Notes under the pieces: model-generated
Databases searched by the model: none
Seen by the model: only the letters and a program-made list of their open reading frames with translations
Told to the model about the DNA's origin: nothing
Translations under genes and position numbers: made by a program
In this document: positions 20,033-32,500 of the stretch, one piece after another
Layout: each line of letters starts with the position of its first letter
How positions within the stretch are numbered: the stretch's first letter is position 1
Assembly: GCA_019925795.1 (NCBI GenBank)
Contig: CM034303.1
Coordinates: 2,232,001-2,296,000 of the forward strand
DNA length: 64,000 bases
Direction of reading: 5' to 3'
From: Dendrobium chrysotoxum
Lineage: Eukaryota > Streptophyta > Magnoliopsida > Asparagales > Orchidaceae

Positions 20033-23000
20033 ATGGCAGCAGCGAAGATTCAAGCGCTATGGAACCATCCAGCTGGTCCTAAAACTAGTAATTTATCTGA
20101 TCTTAACATCCCAACTCTTTGGGTTTGCTTTATTAACAAAGTTTTCTCTCTATTTTAGGTGTTATTTCATCATGTTACTCTCATTATCTCTCTAATATTA
20201 TCCCCATTCTTTATAATTTTACCACAAATTAACCATAAAATTCATAGTTCTACCTTAATATCAGAGTAGCCCTCCTAGATATAAGAACAAGGTTTCACCG
20301 AATCTAGGGCTGTGAAGTATGGGGAGCAAGGCCAAGTATTCCGTTGTCTTGCTGGTTTATTCCTTGCCTCAAGTAAAGTTTTTTGAATTTCTTTTCTGAC
20401 ATTAAGAGTGAAGCACACTTTTCCATGTAGGCGAACTATAAAGAGATTTTTTTTTAGCAAAAATATTACTTTGTGTTTGTCGCATGGTATTATTTTCATC
20501 TCTTTGATCAATCTCCATGAGGTATCTCACCTACCAAACTCACTCTCTCAATACAAAATTTGCATTAACGCATAGAAAACTGATGTTCTTGGTACCAATT
20601 TGAGTGCAAACTTCCTTCCAAGTACCCAAACTCGACCTCTCACAATGCAAGTAGTTCCAAGCTAGTGGAAGGAAACTTACCAAATCATAAGAAACAAGAG
20701 TTTGATAATAAAAGAGTTAAGGTAGAGATAAGGAGATAAGGATGGAGAAGAGAGTGAGGGGAGAGCAGAGCTTAGAAGTGGCTGAGGGAGAGGATATGAG
20801 CATGAGCTGGAAATGAAGGGAGAGGAGTTTGCATGAGTCAGTGCTTCATTTCATCAAAATATTCATTATTGTTCATGCAAGGCAACCTAATGGCACCTCT
20901 ATTTATGGCAATAGGTTAAACACTTAATGACTAGCAAATCCTCGAACAAGATGGATGGTGTAGGTAACCTTCAAGAAGATGAAAATAGTTAAACAAGCAA
21001 GAAAATAAACCGAGAAACTAAGTTATGTATTGAAGTATATGTCCAAAAACTGTCTTCCTCCATCGGACCTTGCAGCTTATATCTGCTGCTTCCTTTTCTA
21101 TACTATAAAAGGACTAGATAGTAAAAAGGAGTAAGATGTACTATATAGCTAACTATGGCTCTAGGTAGTGGCAATTCAAGCATTCTAACAGAAACTATGA
21201 GTAATAAGATAAAATGCTCCTCCAGACTCCTATAAGCAAGGATGCTCCGCATCATGCGCCCCCGCCAAGAAAAATGCCTGGACTAGATGAATCAATATGT
21301 GTGGTGCTATCATCCGGTGGTATATAAGCATATATATCTGTCACATTGAATGTATGTGAAGTGTTAAACTCATCTGGTAAATCGACAACATAAGCATTGT
21401 CGTTTATCTTCTTGCTAATTGGGAAGGGACCCCATTTCCTTTTGCCGAGTTTAGAGTAACTGCCAACAGGTGGATGCTCTTTGCGAAGCCGAATGAACAC
21501 CAAATCACCTGGATTAAACAACTTATCCCTTCTATGAATGTCTGCATCTAGCTTATATTTATCATTGGAGGCTTGAAGTTTCATCCGAATGTTAGATAAA
21601 AAGTATGTATATTGATCAGCTAGTACAGACGCAGCCTTACTTTTACATTTCAGAAGAACTGCAATATCAAGAATTGTATTTGGCATTTTAGTGTAAACAA
21701 TACTGAATGGGCACATACCGGTGGATCGATTAGGCATTGAATTGAATGCAAATTCAACTTGACCAAGCAAATCATCCCAAAGTTTAGGATGTTCTTGAAC
21801 TATATAACGAAGTAGATTACCAAGTGTTCGGTTAACTTCTTCTGTCTGCCCATCAGTTTGTGGGTGGTATGAGGAACTCATCTGAATTTGAGTGTTTAGC
21901 CTCTTCCAAAGCTTCCTCCAGAAATGACTAATGAATTTGACATCCCGATTCGATGTAAGGCTTCTAGGAATTCCATGAAGACGAACAATTTCTTTAAAAA
22001 AAAGCCTTGCAATGTTGAGAGCATCAAATGTCTTTTCACAAGCAACGAAATGCGCCATTTTAGAAAACCGTTCCACTACTACCATGATAGAGTCATTGCC
22101 ACGTTTTGTCCGGGGTAAGCCCAACAAAAAATCCAAGCTTAAGTCTTCCCAAATGGAGTTCGGTACAGGCAAGGGTTGATACAAACCAATGTTTTGACCA
22201 CCTCCTTTATAACTCTAGCAAATTGAGCACCTCTCTACGAATTTAGCTACATCTCTTCTCAAATGAGGCCAAAAAAATCGAAGTTGAGGCTGAGCTATGG
22301 TATTATCCCTGCCAAGGTGTGCAGCTAAGCCACCCGCTCGGGCCTCTTGAATGATTCGTTGCCTCTAGGAAGAGTTTGGAATGCACATCAAATTGCTTTT
22401 AAATAGAAATCCATGACGTATTGAATATTCAGCCACTGGTTCTTGATGCAAACACTTATGCCAATAGCTTTGGAAATAATCATCTGCAGCGTAGAGCTCC
22501 TGCAGGCATTCCAGACCAGAAAACTCTGTTTGAAGCTGGGTTATGAGCGCAGCCCTTCTACTCAAGGCGTCAGGAACACGATTTTGAGCCCCACTCTTAT
22601 GTTTCAACAAGAACGTAAATTTTTGCAAAAAGATAATCCAACGAGCGTGCATTCGATTAATATTCTTTTGAGTGTTAATATATTTGAGGGCTTTATGATC
22701 ACTGTACAGAACAAAATCTTGATGCAATAAGTAGTGCTCCCTATGTTTTAATGCTATAATAATGGTATATAGTTCTTGCTCGTACACTGTCTATTTTTGT
22801 CTTGACGGACAAAGTTTTTCTCTGAAAACTCTATTGGTTTGTTATCCTGAGATAACACTGCTCCCATACGAATGGTTGATGCGTTAGTGTCCACTGTAAA
22901 TGGCTTATCAAAATCAGGGAGAACTAAAACTGGCGCCTAGGACAAAGCAACTTTGATAGCCTCAAAGATATGTTGTTGTTCATCTGACCACTTAAACTGA

Positions 23001-26000
23001 GTTTGTTTCAAAGCATCGGTGATGGGAGCCATGATAATACTGAATCCCTTAATAAATCGCCTGTAAAAATTAGCTAATCCGTGAAAGCTACGAATGTCAA
23101 AGAAAGAGCGAGGCGGTGGCCATTCCATTATAGCATTTACCTTGCGTGGGTCTACACTTATTCTAGTAGCTGAAATCATGAACCCCAAAAAAGATACTTG
23201 CCCGGTAGCAAATTCACACTTAGGAAAGTTTAAGAATAACTTGTTCTGTCTAAGGATACTAAAAATATCCACTAAGTGTTGTAGGTGGTCTTCCAAATTG
23301 GCATTGAAGACTAAGATATCATCAAAGTACACTACACAACACTTGTTGAGTAGAGGCTTCAACACTTCGTTCATCAATCGCATAAAGGTTGTCGGGGTGT
23401 TGCACAACCCAAATGGCATCACTTTCCATTCATATAAACCTTGGCGAGTTTTGAAGGCCGTTTTCCACTCGTCCCCAGGACGAATTCTTATTTGATGATA
23501 ACCACTTCGAAGATCTAGCTTGGAAAAAATGTTTGCTCCAGATAATCTGTCTAGCATATCTTCCAATCTTGGCATTGGAAAATGGAATTTAACTATAATT
23601 TTGTTTATGGATTGGCTGTCCATACACATCCTCCAACTACCATTTTTTGGTACAAGTAGCGCCGGTACGGCGCAAGGACTTAGGCTTGGTTGGATCAGTT
23701 GCTTGTCTAATAAGTCGTCCACGATATGTTGTAAGATTGTATGTTCATTTAGACACATTTTATAATGAGGTAAGTTTGGCAAGGAAGCTCCTGGCGTGAA
23801 CTCTATTTGGTGTTGAATTGCTCTTACAGGTGGTAGCTCGGCTGGCAATTCGGATGGGCAAATATCTGAAACTGTTGTAGCAGTGTGTTGATCTCAGCGC
23901 ACAGTGGACCCTCTTCGATTGTAGTGTTATGCTCTTTGAAGACTAAAGCCAAGATGCAAGTAGACTCACGCCAAGCATTCATTAAGGCTGTACCAGAAAC
24001 AACAAATAGTGCGGTTTTGATTGTGTGCTGGACAGACTCTCGGTCAGCTACTCGTGGTAACAATCTCAATTTCTTTCCCTTCCACTCAAAAGAATAGGTA
24101 TTGGCGCGGCCGTCATAATTGGCACCCACATCAAACTACCACGGCCTTCCCAAGATCAAGTGGTATACATTCATATCCACTACGTCACAAAGAACTTCAC
24201 CAGCATAATGTCGGCCAATTGAAAAGGCTACCTTGCACATTTCAGTCACAGATATTTCAACTCCCTTTTTAACCCAACTTATCTTATACGGATTTGGATT
24301 TTTTGAAGTCTTGAGTTGTAAAGCTTGTACAACAGCTCGGGAAATGACGTTCTCGGTGCACCCACTGTCAACGAGAAGATCACAGACCTTTCCCTTAATA
24401 GTGCATTTTGTTTTAAACAAAGAATTCCGCTGGGAATCAGTTGGTTGCTGCGGCGCAAGTAGCAGTCTTTGTAACACACAAACGACGGGTTCCCCTTCAT
24501 CACCTGCAACATCTTTCGGTTCGTCTTCATGACTTCCAGATGCATTATCCACTCCATCCTCATCTTCGGCCTCTAACAACTACAGTTGTGGATGGGTTGG
24601 ACATTCGTTGGATTTATGCCCCTGCTGAAAACATCTAAAACACTTGATGCTAGAGGGTTTAGCATAGGGATTATCTTTCATTGGTGCCTTATTCTTCTGA
24701 TAATTCCTTTGTTCTGCCACTCTCGGTCCAGCACTATGAGGCTGATTAATTGCTGAAGCTGAGGACAATGGTTTGGTAGCATTGACCGAATTTTGGAAAT
24801 GCTGCTTACTGAATTCTGTTTGATGTTCGGAAGTACGCTTGCTTGATCTGCTGTTACTGTGCCGGCTCATTTGCATTTCTGCTTTCAGTGCATAGTTCAC
24901 CGCTTGGGAAAGTGATCAAATAGCATTTAATTCCAGTTTGTCTTGGATAGCATCTTTCAACCCACCGATGTATCTAGCAACAATTTGGTTGGCCGACTCA
25001 TTCATATTGTTCCTTGCACTAAGCCTATAAAATTCTTCCTTATAATCATTCATCGTTCTCAAACCTTGGGAGCAATGTTGATATTGCACGTACAACATCT
25101 GCTCGATTGAATCACTTGCTGACAACACCTTTTCCTTCCCGCCTTCTTGATTGAATCACTTGCTGCCACCAAGCACTGGCGCCCCCTTTTAGCCTACACG
25201 CCACATATTTCACTTGTTTTACTGGTTCAATCTCCATGTATTCAAAGAATATTTCTACTGCTCTTTCTTAATCTAAGTAATCTTTAATGTGTAATTTACC
25301 ATCAAAAAATGGTATATCTAGTTTGACACGAAACTCACTGCGGTAATTATCTCTGACAAACGGGCGACGCCTCCGCACTACCCCTTGCTCCTCTTCCGAA
25401 TCAGATAGGTCTAGAGCGTTGGATACTTCCAGGCCTTCCTTAGAATCGGATTCTTCATGAACTTGATTATTCTGCATTCGCTCCCTGTCTGCAACGAACC
25501 CACGCCTCGCTGCCGGTGGTACTACCCGAGCGGTTTGGTTCCTGTCGAGAAGCGCGTTAATCAACCGGAGTTCTCGGCGCATCTCCGTGTGCTGCCCTCA
25601 GCCATCCTTACTCTGATACCAAGTATGGTGTGGTAACCTGCAAGAAGATGAAAACAGAGAAACAAGCAAGAAAATAAACAGAGAAACTAAGTTTTGTATT
25701 GAAGTATATATCCAAAAATTGTCTTCGTCCATCGGACCTTGCAGCTTATATCCATTGCTTCCTTTCCCATACTATAAAAGGACTAGATAATAAAAAGGAG
25801 TAAGATGTACTATATAGCTAACTATGGCACTAGGTAGTGGCAATTCAAGCATTCTAACAGAAACTATGAGTAATAAGATAAAATGCTCCTCCAGACTCCT
25901 ATAAGCAAGGATGCTCCGCATCAATGGAGACAAATGTTGACCTCTACAAAAAAAATCAAATCAAATGCAAAATACATACCTGCCAGATCCTGCAAATCCT

Positions 26001-26462
26001 GCTCAAATGCCGCCGAACTACTATTCATTCGGCGTCATTCCGGGATTCCTGTTCGTAGAGCCTTGATCGCTGCTCTTCGACATCTTTAAAAGGTCGCTGC
26101 TCCCGTCCTCTCGATCGCAAGCTCTCATACACAACCGAAACTCTTGCTTCCCCAACCTCCGCAGGAAGCCGACGCCTCTGCAGCTCTGCTCTAGCCGCAC
26201 CTCAGGTGACATCCACCCAGCAAGCCAAAGCCCCATCTCTCCCACTGTTGAGCTCCAACCTCTCTCTGATCTCTGTCCGAGCCAACCCAGGAAGCTGACC
26301 GAACTCCTGATCCTCTCACCAACCCACTTCACTACCCTAGCCCGAGCTGCCTGCAGCCAAATCCCATACGCAAGCTCTCCCTCTAGCAATCCTTCTCCTC
26401 CCGTGTCATTTCCTCAAGCTGACGCCAGAACCCCCTTACCCAACCTTCGGGTTCGTTCAGTC

Positions 26463-26528
<66 letters not shown>

Positions 26529-29500
26529 AGTCTTCCTCCTTACCTCAACCGATCTTTTCACTGCCAGCATCCCGACTCTTGTCCGAATTCCACCTGCTTG
26601 CGCCTCTCTCCCTCCATCTCATTCCCTATATCATATCCTCTAATCAATTCTCCCCTAGCCGAGCTCCCTTCCCTCTTCCCTATTGAATCAGACGCAAACC
26701 TTCTAAGCCAAACCTGCATACCCGAGCCTTTATCCTGCGCCAAATCCTTCTATTAAACTCTATTAACCTCCCTCACAAAGAAGAGGTGATGTATATCTCT
26801 ATCTTAGATTTAATATTAGTATTAATAGTGTTTAGCCTTATCATTACTGTTATTGGCATTATTATGTTATTGATATCAGTATTACAGTTATTAGATGCCT
26901 ATTAATTATAATTATCATTAATTATAGTTATATTCATAACTACATTATGATTATAACAATAATTATATTACAATTGTAGTTATGATTATAATCATGTTAA
27001 GATTATAATTATAACGATAATAATGTTCAAAAAAAAGAGAAAGGAAAAGATTTTCAAAAAATGGGGAAGAAAACAAAAAAGAGAAAGAAAGGGGAAAGGT
27101 GAGGTTTCAAAAAAAAAAGAAAAAAAAAAAGAAAAGAGAGAAGAAAGAGGGAGAAAAGAAAATATTTGATTATTTGTAAATATCGTCACCACCGACGCTT
27201 GCTAAGGTATAACCCCTAAATCCTAAGACTCCGAGAACTTGCTTTCGTCGTTGGCAGCGGACCGGAAAACCACCTATGCACGCGCTTTATTGCGCGTGGT
27301 GGGATGGGATCCCGGTGCGACGCGTATAATGAGGTGGGTAATCACCTAAAATCCCATCCTCGACGTTCGTGTCGAGCCGGCAAACCACCTGTGCACGCGT
27401 TTATTCGCGTGGTGGGAAGGGAACCCGGTGCGGCACCTACGGCGAGGCGGGTAGGCCCTATACACGCTTTTCTTATCGTGGTGGGGACAATCTTAAGTAC
27501 CCGTATGCGGCTCTGTACCTGCGGGGAAATAAATGTTCTTCTTTTGAAACAGGTACCGTCGAAGACCCCATACACGCTTTTATTAGCGTAGTGGGAATGA
27601 AGACCACGGCCGAGGTGTCTAACGACACCTACCATGCACGCGCTTTATTGCGCGTGGTGGGAAGGCCTAGACTCCTATAGTTTTCCCCTAAACGGGGGAG
27701 ACGCCGGGAGGTTGCTGAAATTTCGGGTGAATTTGAGACCGTACCTGGACTTGTTTGAACTCAAAAGGAAGGGGAACAAGACTTGTGAACTCGAACTCAA
27801 ATAAACTAAGTAAAGAACAAATGCAAAGAACTTTGACTCGAATTAACAAATGATTTGAACTCAAGAAGAACACATGAACTCGAATTGAACTCGGACTTGA
27901 TTGAATTCAAAAGAAGGACTTGTGGATTCATACTCAAATGAACTAAGTAGAGAACTTGAACTCAACAAGACAACAAGGGATTCTTAGAGGAAGATATTAG
28001 AATATAATCAATATGCAAACAATAATATCTCCTATATGTATATGAAAGAAAGGTATAATGACGACATGCTCAATACATCCAACAATACATTCAACTCACA
28101 AGCAAATGCACCAATTATTGTGAAAGATTTGAAAGTTAAGCAAGGCATGAAGGTGATGATTGAAATAGAGCGAGGATGAAATCGGAGACTTGTCATGATA
28201 TTATCCACCATCCTTCTAATATATGCAAGAGGATGGCGAGGGATGCAATGGCACAAATAGAGATAGGAGATATGCAATAGATAAAATAACCTCTCCACTA
28301 CATCAATTTATAAACACCATGAAGAAGAAATGTATAATGAGCACACAAGCGATGGATGCTGAGGTACACACAACATGCCTTCTATAGTCAGAGGCAATAC
28401 ATTCACAATACATATATGCGAGACATTTACAGGTTGTTACAACATCCTCATAGTCAACATCAAGGTACGAGCAAGCACACTTGATCTGCATGCAATCAAG
28501 AGCGAAGATCTACAATACATACAATCTCTCTACAAATACAGATGTATGTACAACAAGTCATCTATTGGTGGATACAGAAAGACTTCAGTAAATGTAGTAT
28601 CCTGAAGTCAATTTCAATCCGTGAACGAATACATCTACCTTCTTACCTGCAGCAGTGGCAAATGCACTGCAAAGGCCAAAGACCAGCAAAATACAAAATA
28701 AACACATCAAACGTAAATGCCTACTGGCCCTTACAGAAGACCTGTCACATACCCAAAGTGGTGTTCAAAAGCAAAATGTCAAAGGACTACGATAAATACA
28801 AGTTCCTATGAACTATCATGTCCATAGAGTGTTATCCTCAAGCAAGTACAGAAGAGCCTCAACAAGTGAAAAGCTCCTACGATCCAAAGCAGGAGATTCG
28901 TTAGTGTACTACAATCTACCTGTGAAAAGCAATGAATAGTGCACGACAGTCTACCTGTACAAGGCAGCAACAACTCAGTCCATAAGCTGCTACGTCACGC
29001 CATCAGATCTGCAACACCCATGCGAGCAGACAGAAGGCGTATAAATCCCCAAATGAAATCCTAGCGCAACGCCACCGGATCTGCAACATCCGTGCAAGTA
29101 GACAGAAGGCGTTACAAATATTCAAAAATGCCCCCCGCACGTGCACTGTAATATGTATACACATAGGTACATCGAAATGCACATGTAACTATAGACCTGC
29201 ATGGGCCCCGGCGAGCGTGTTGTAGGAATACACGTGACGTCTAAGGATGCTGCGCGGGTCCATAAATTTGAACCCGATCCTCCTAAATCAAGTAAATAGG
29301 AGTTGACAAGGTTCAACAAATAATTATAAAATACCCCCAAACACCCACATGGGCCCCAGCGAGCGTGTTATTGGTACACACGTGACGTCTAGGAATGCTA
29401 CGCGGGTTAATAAGTGAATTCCAGTTCGAGCCCGATCCTTCTATATGGGTAGATAGGAGTTGACACGGCTCGAACCATTAAATAAATACGCGGTCGCGAG

Positions 29501-32500
29501 ATCGACCGGGATGTTTATTTTATAGTTCATATTAGGCCTTCAAGGCTCATAATCAAGAGAATTCACTTACAAATACATAAAGCCTATGAAACCCGATCCT
29601 CTATCGACAGCTCGATAGAGTCGACAAGGTTTAATCCATGAATGGAAGTAACCCCATACACCTCGATGATGATCGTATTGATTGCATATCTCAACTGGAG
29701 GGGTTGATTCCAAATACTCTACATGTTCAAAACTATTCAAATATTCCCAAAATGTCCAAATAGTAAGGACGTTGTACGTGTCCTCTAACCAGCAGTTTCG
29801 CCGCCAAATGGCACTGCAGGATAAACGGTTATGACCCGGGGCCCTCTGAACCGAGTGGTTTTGCCGCCAAATGGCACCACGAGATAGCGGTTATGGCCAG
29901 AGCCAATACGTTCCTTATTGGCATCAAATCCTTGAGATATGAATCAATAGGATATGATCGATAGGGCACAAAGCCCTCTGTTAGCTAAGGTGGATTCAAA
30001 TTTGTCCCCTTAGGCAAATACTCCCCCCAGGTCTACAAGGTACCCTTGGACGAAGCAACCCATGGCTGCCGACAAGGATCCTTCTGTCAGGTTGGGCCGA
30101 CTATCTCCTCTGACTAAGTAGACCAGGGACCACGATGGCCCGGGACGACGGAATCATGGGATCTTGATCGGGTCCATCATCCATTCCCCCACCATCCGCT
30201 TTAAGTACTAGATGGTAAAAATTTCAATTTTAAATATTAACTTTTCAAAACCTCAACCCTATGTTGCTACTATATACCAGATAACACGTATTTTCTACGT
30301 ATCTGATTGACGACTAGCCTTAATCGAAAGTTCTCTCTCGTTACCGGGAGGGGTAATTAACTATAGGGGCTTGCACCTATAGGAAACCAGAACTCAGATC
30401 ATAAAGTCCTCGCAAAATGAGGGCGAAATCTCTTGGTAGTATCTTATCTACAAACTCATCTGCTTTCCAAAATTTACCCCGGAACTTAAATCCGTTAAAA
30501 CTCCCCACCAAGAAAAAAGCGGGCGGAGGCCGGGGCCGAATTTTCGGAGCCCACAACAAAAAAAAAAAGATGTAAACTAATCTAAAGGTCCGTGATCATC
30601 CTATTAACTGTTACTCCTTATTTCTTATTGGGTATCAATCAAAAGTAAGTTATGCGACGACTTCTGTCATTTTGCATATATTTCATGTAATTCTTTTACA
30701 GATTACGCCCTGTTTTACCATCATTAACATCCTCATATCTGCAGTTCATTTTTGGGCTCCAACTTTTAAATGGGTTATCAGCATTGCTAACGTTGCAGAC
30801 TTCTCTAAGCCACCTGAGATGATATCGTATCCTCATCAAATGGGTATATGGTTATATATGTCTCCATATCTGAATCTATTTTCAAAATTATATGAAGTTC
30901 AAATGCTATGTTTCATTCCATTTACATGTGAGTATATGGTCTGATGCTTCTTTGTTCAACTTTTTTGAAGTTGTTGCTTGCACTGGAATCATCTGGTCAC
31001 GCTACAGCCTGGTGATTACACCGGTAAGCCTTTCTAATTGCCATTACTAACAAACTCTAGTTAGTAACAGCCTTGCAAGTTGTAATATGTTCAACATATA
31101 TTGTTCCTTTGTTTTATTGATTGATTTGAGATGTCTTTATTAAATGAAAAATTTTTCTTGATGAGGAGTTATAAGAGGAATCTGAAAATTTGATGATGCT
31201 TGTGAAGTATTACTGCCTATTTTCTTTTTATGCGTGCTTGTAAACGATGTGCATTGTAGAATATATATGGTTGAGTTGTTAAAGATAATGGCAAAATGTT
31301 TTCTTTGTGTGTAAAGCTCAAAAAAGATTTGAACTTAACAACAGCAGTTTTTGCTGCTTGATGATTTTTACTTGAAGAAAGCTTTGTTCTGCAATTTTAG
31401 TCCAGCATTCATTAGAGTTTCTCTTGCTTAACCTTTGGCTTGCAGAGGAACTTGAACCTTTTTAGTGTAAATATTGGAATGGCTAGCACAGGGCTCTATC
31501 AGCTTTCTCGCAAAGTCCGGTAAGATAATTTTTTGCTTTAATATGCGATTCTTTTCTAATTTATCTTCAGTCGCAAGGATTGTTTATATATAAAAAATTA
31601 AAAACTATTAAATGATTAATGTAAAATTGTAAATAAATCTATAAACTTTGCCCTTTTGTGAAAGCATGGTAATTTTCTTTGTTTTGATGAAGTCTTTCCT
31701 CCTCGTTTATTGTTTATCCACGAAGAAATGTTAAATGTCCTATAAATCCCTTTTATTTATTACTTTCACATATATCTTTTCCAAACGCGCACACAACCTG
31801 ATTGTTAGGGAATGTGAACCAAGAGGAGCCAATATGGTGTAATATACCATTGGGAAAAATCATTCTCAACCTAAAAGCTTAACTCATTGACTGAGGGTGT
31901 GTCTCTTGGTATATGTATATGAATATATTTTTTAGCTATTTAATGTGGACTAAACTCAAAGCCTCATATGTCTGTTGACCTACATATCAATTACACGCGT
32001 AAATGAGCGAAACTAGTAACAAAAATGACGGTCGGTGCGCACGACAGGTCATTTGAAGGGTCAAACGATCTCCAATTATCGAACGGAGCGCGCCGTTGCG
32101 ATCAGAACATTGAATTCCCCTAAATGGAGGTCCCTCGCAATCGAATCGGACGTGATTGGTCAAAATCGGCGACCAACACCCGAAAACGACACGCGACGCC
32201 ACCCAAACGACGTTTGATCGTGAAACGGACTTCGCTGTTGCGTTCAGAACGTCCGAGTCACCTAAAAAGGACCATAGTTTCTCTCAATGAAAATCGCGCC
32301 GTGAAATCGGTGCAAATTCTGAGACGTCGACGCACAAATTTCGAGTAATTGCATGAAAAATGGTGAGAAATTCGCTGACATTGACTTCTGATATTTTTAA
32401 AAATATTATTATTATTATCGAGAAAAAATGTCAATCAACGAAAATTTTTATCAAAAATCAAAATCCATTAAATGCAGCTTACCTCGCCATAGAAACTGGA

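Larger units (their letters stand above)
20951..25928 (-). mobile_element. Complete Ty3/gypsy retrotransposon in MPC intron 1
   Basis: Two LTRs (20956-21254 and 25626-25923) face the same way and are bordered by a 5-bp target-site duplication ATGGA (20951-20955 and 25924-25928). The element reads on the minus strand. The primer-binding site (complement at 25611-25621, TGGTATCAGAG, initiator Met tRNA) lies just inside the right LTR. A G-rich polypurine tract (complement at 21255-21267) lies just inside the left LTR. Order: Gag, zinc knuckle, protease, reverse transcriptase, RNase H, integrase. I count roughly 18 differences between the LTRs (about 6%). Pol order marks Ty3/gypsy, and the integrase C-terminus resembles chromoviruses (CRM/Galadriel-like). 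Several stops make it inactive. It is antisense to MPC. Confidence 0.95.

Noticed and set aside
26403..26756. Open frame with an Arg-Glu repeat
   Set aside because: The Arg-Glu run is simply a (GA)n microsatellite. The flanks show no protein-like conservation. The same applies to 44006-44221.
27304..27680. Overlapping open frames in the hairpin array
   Set aside because: They are open on both strands because of the GC-rich repeated hairpins and match no domain.
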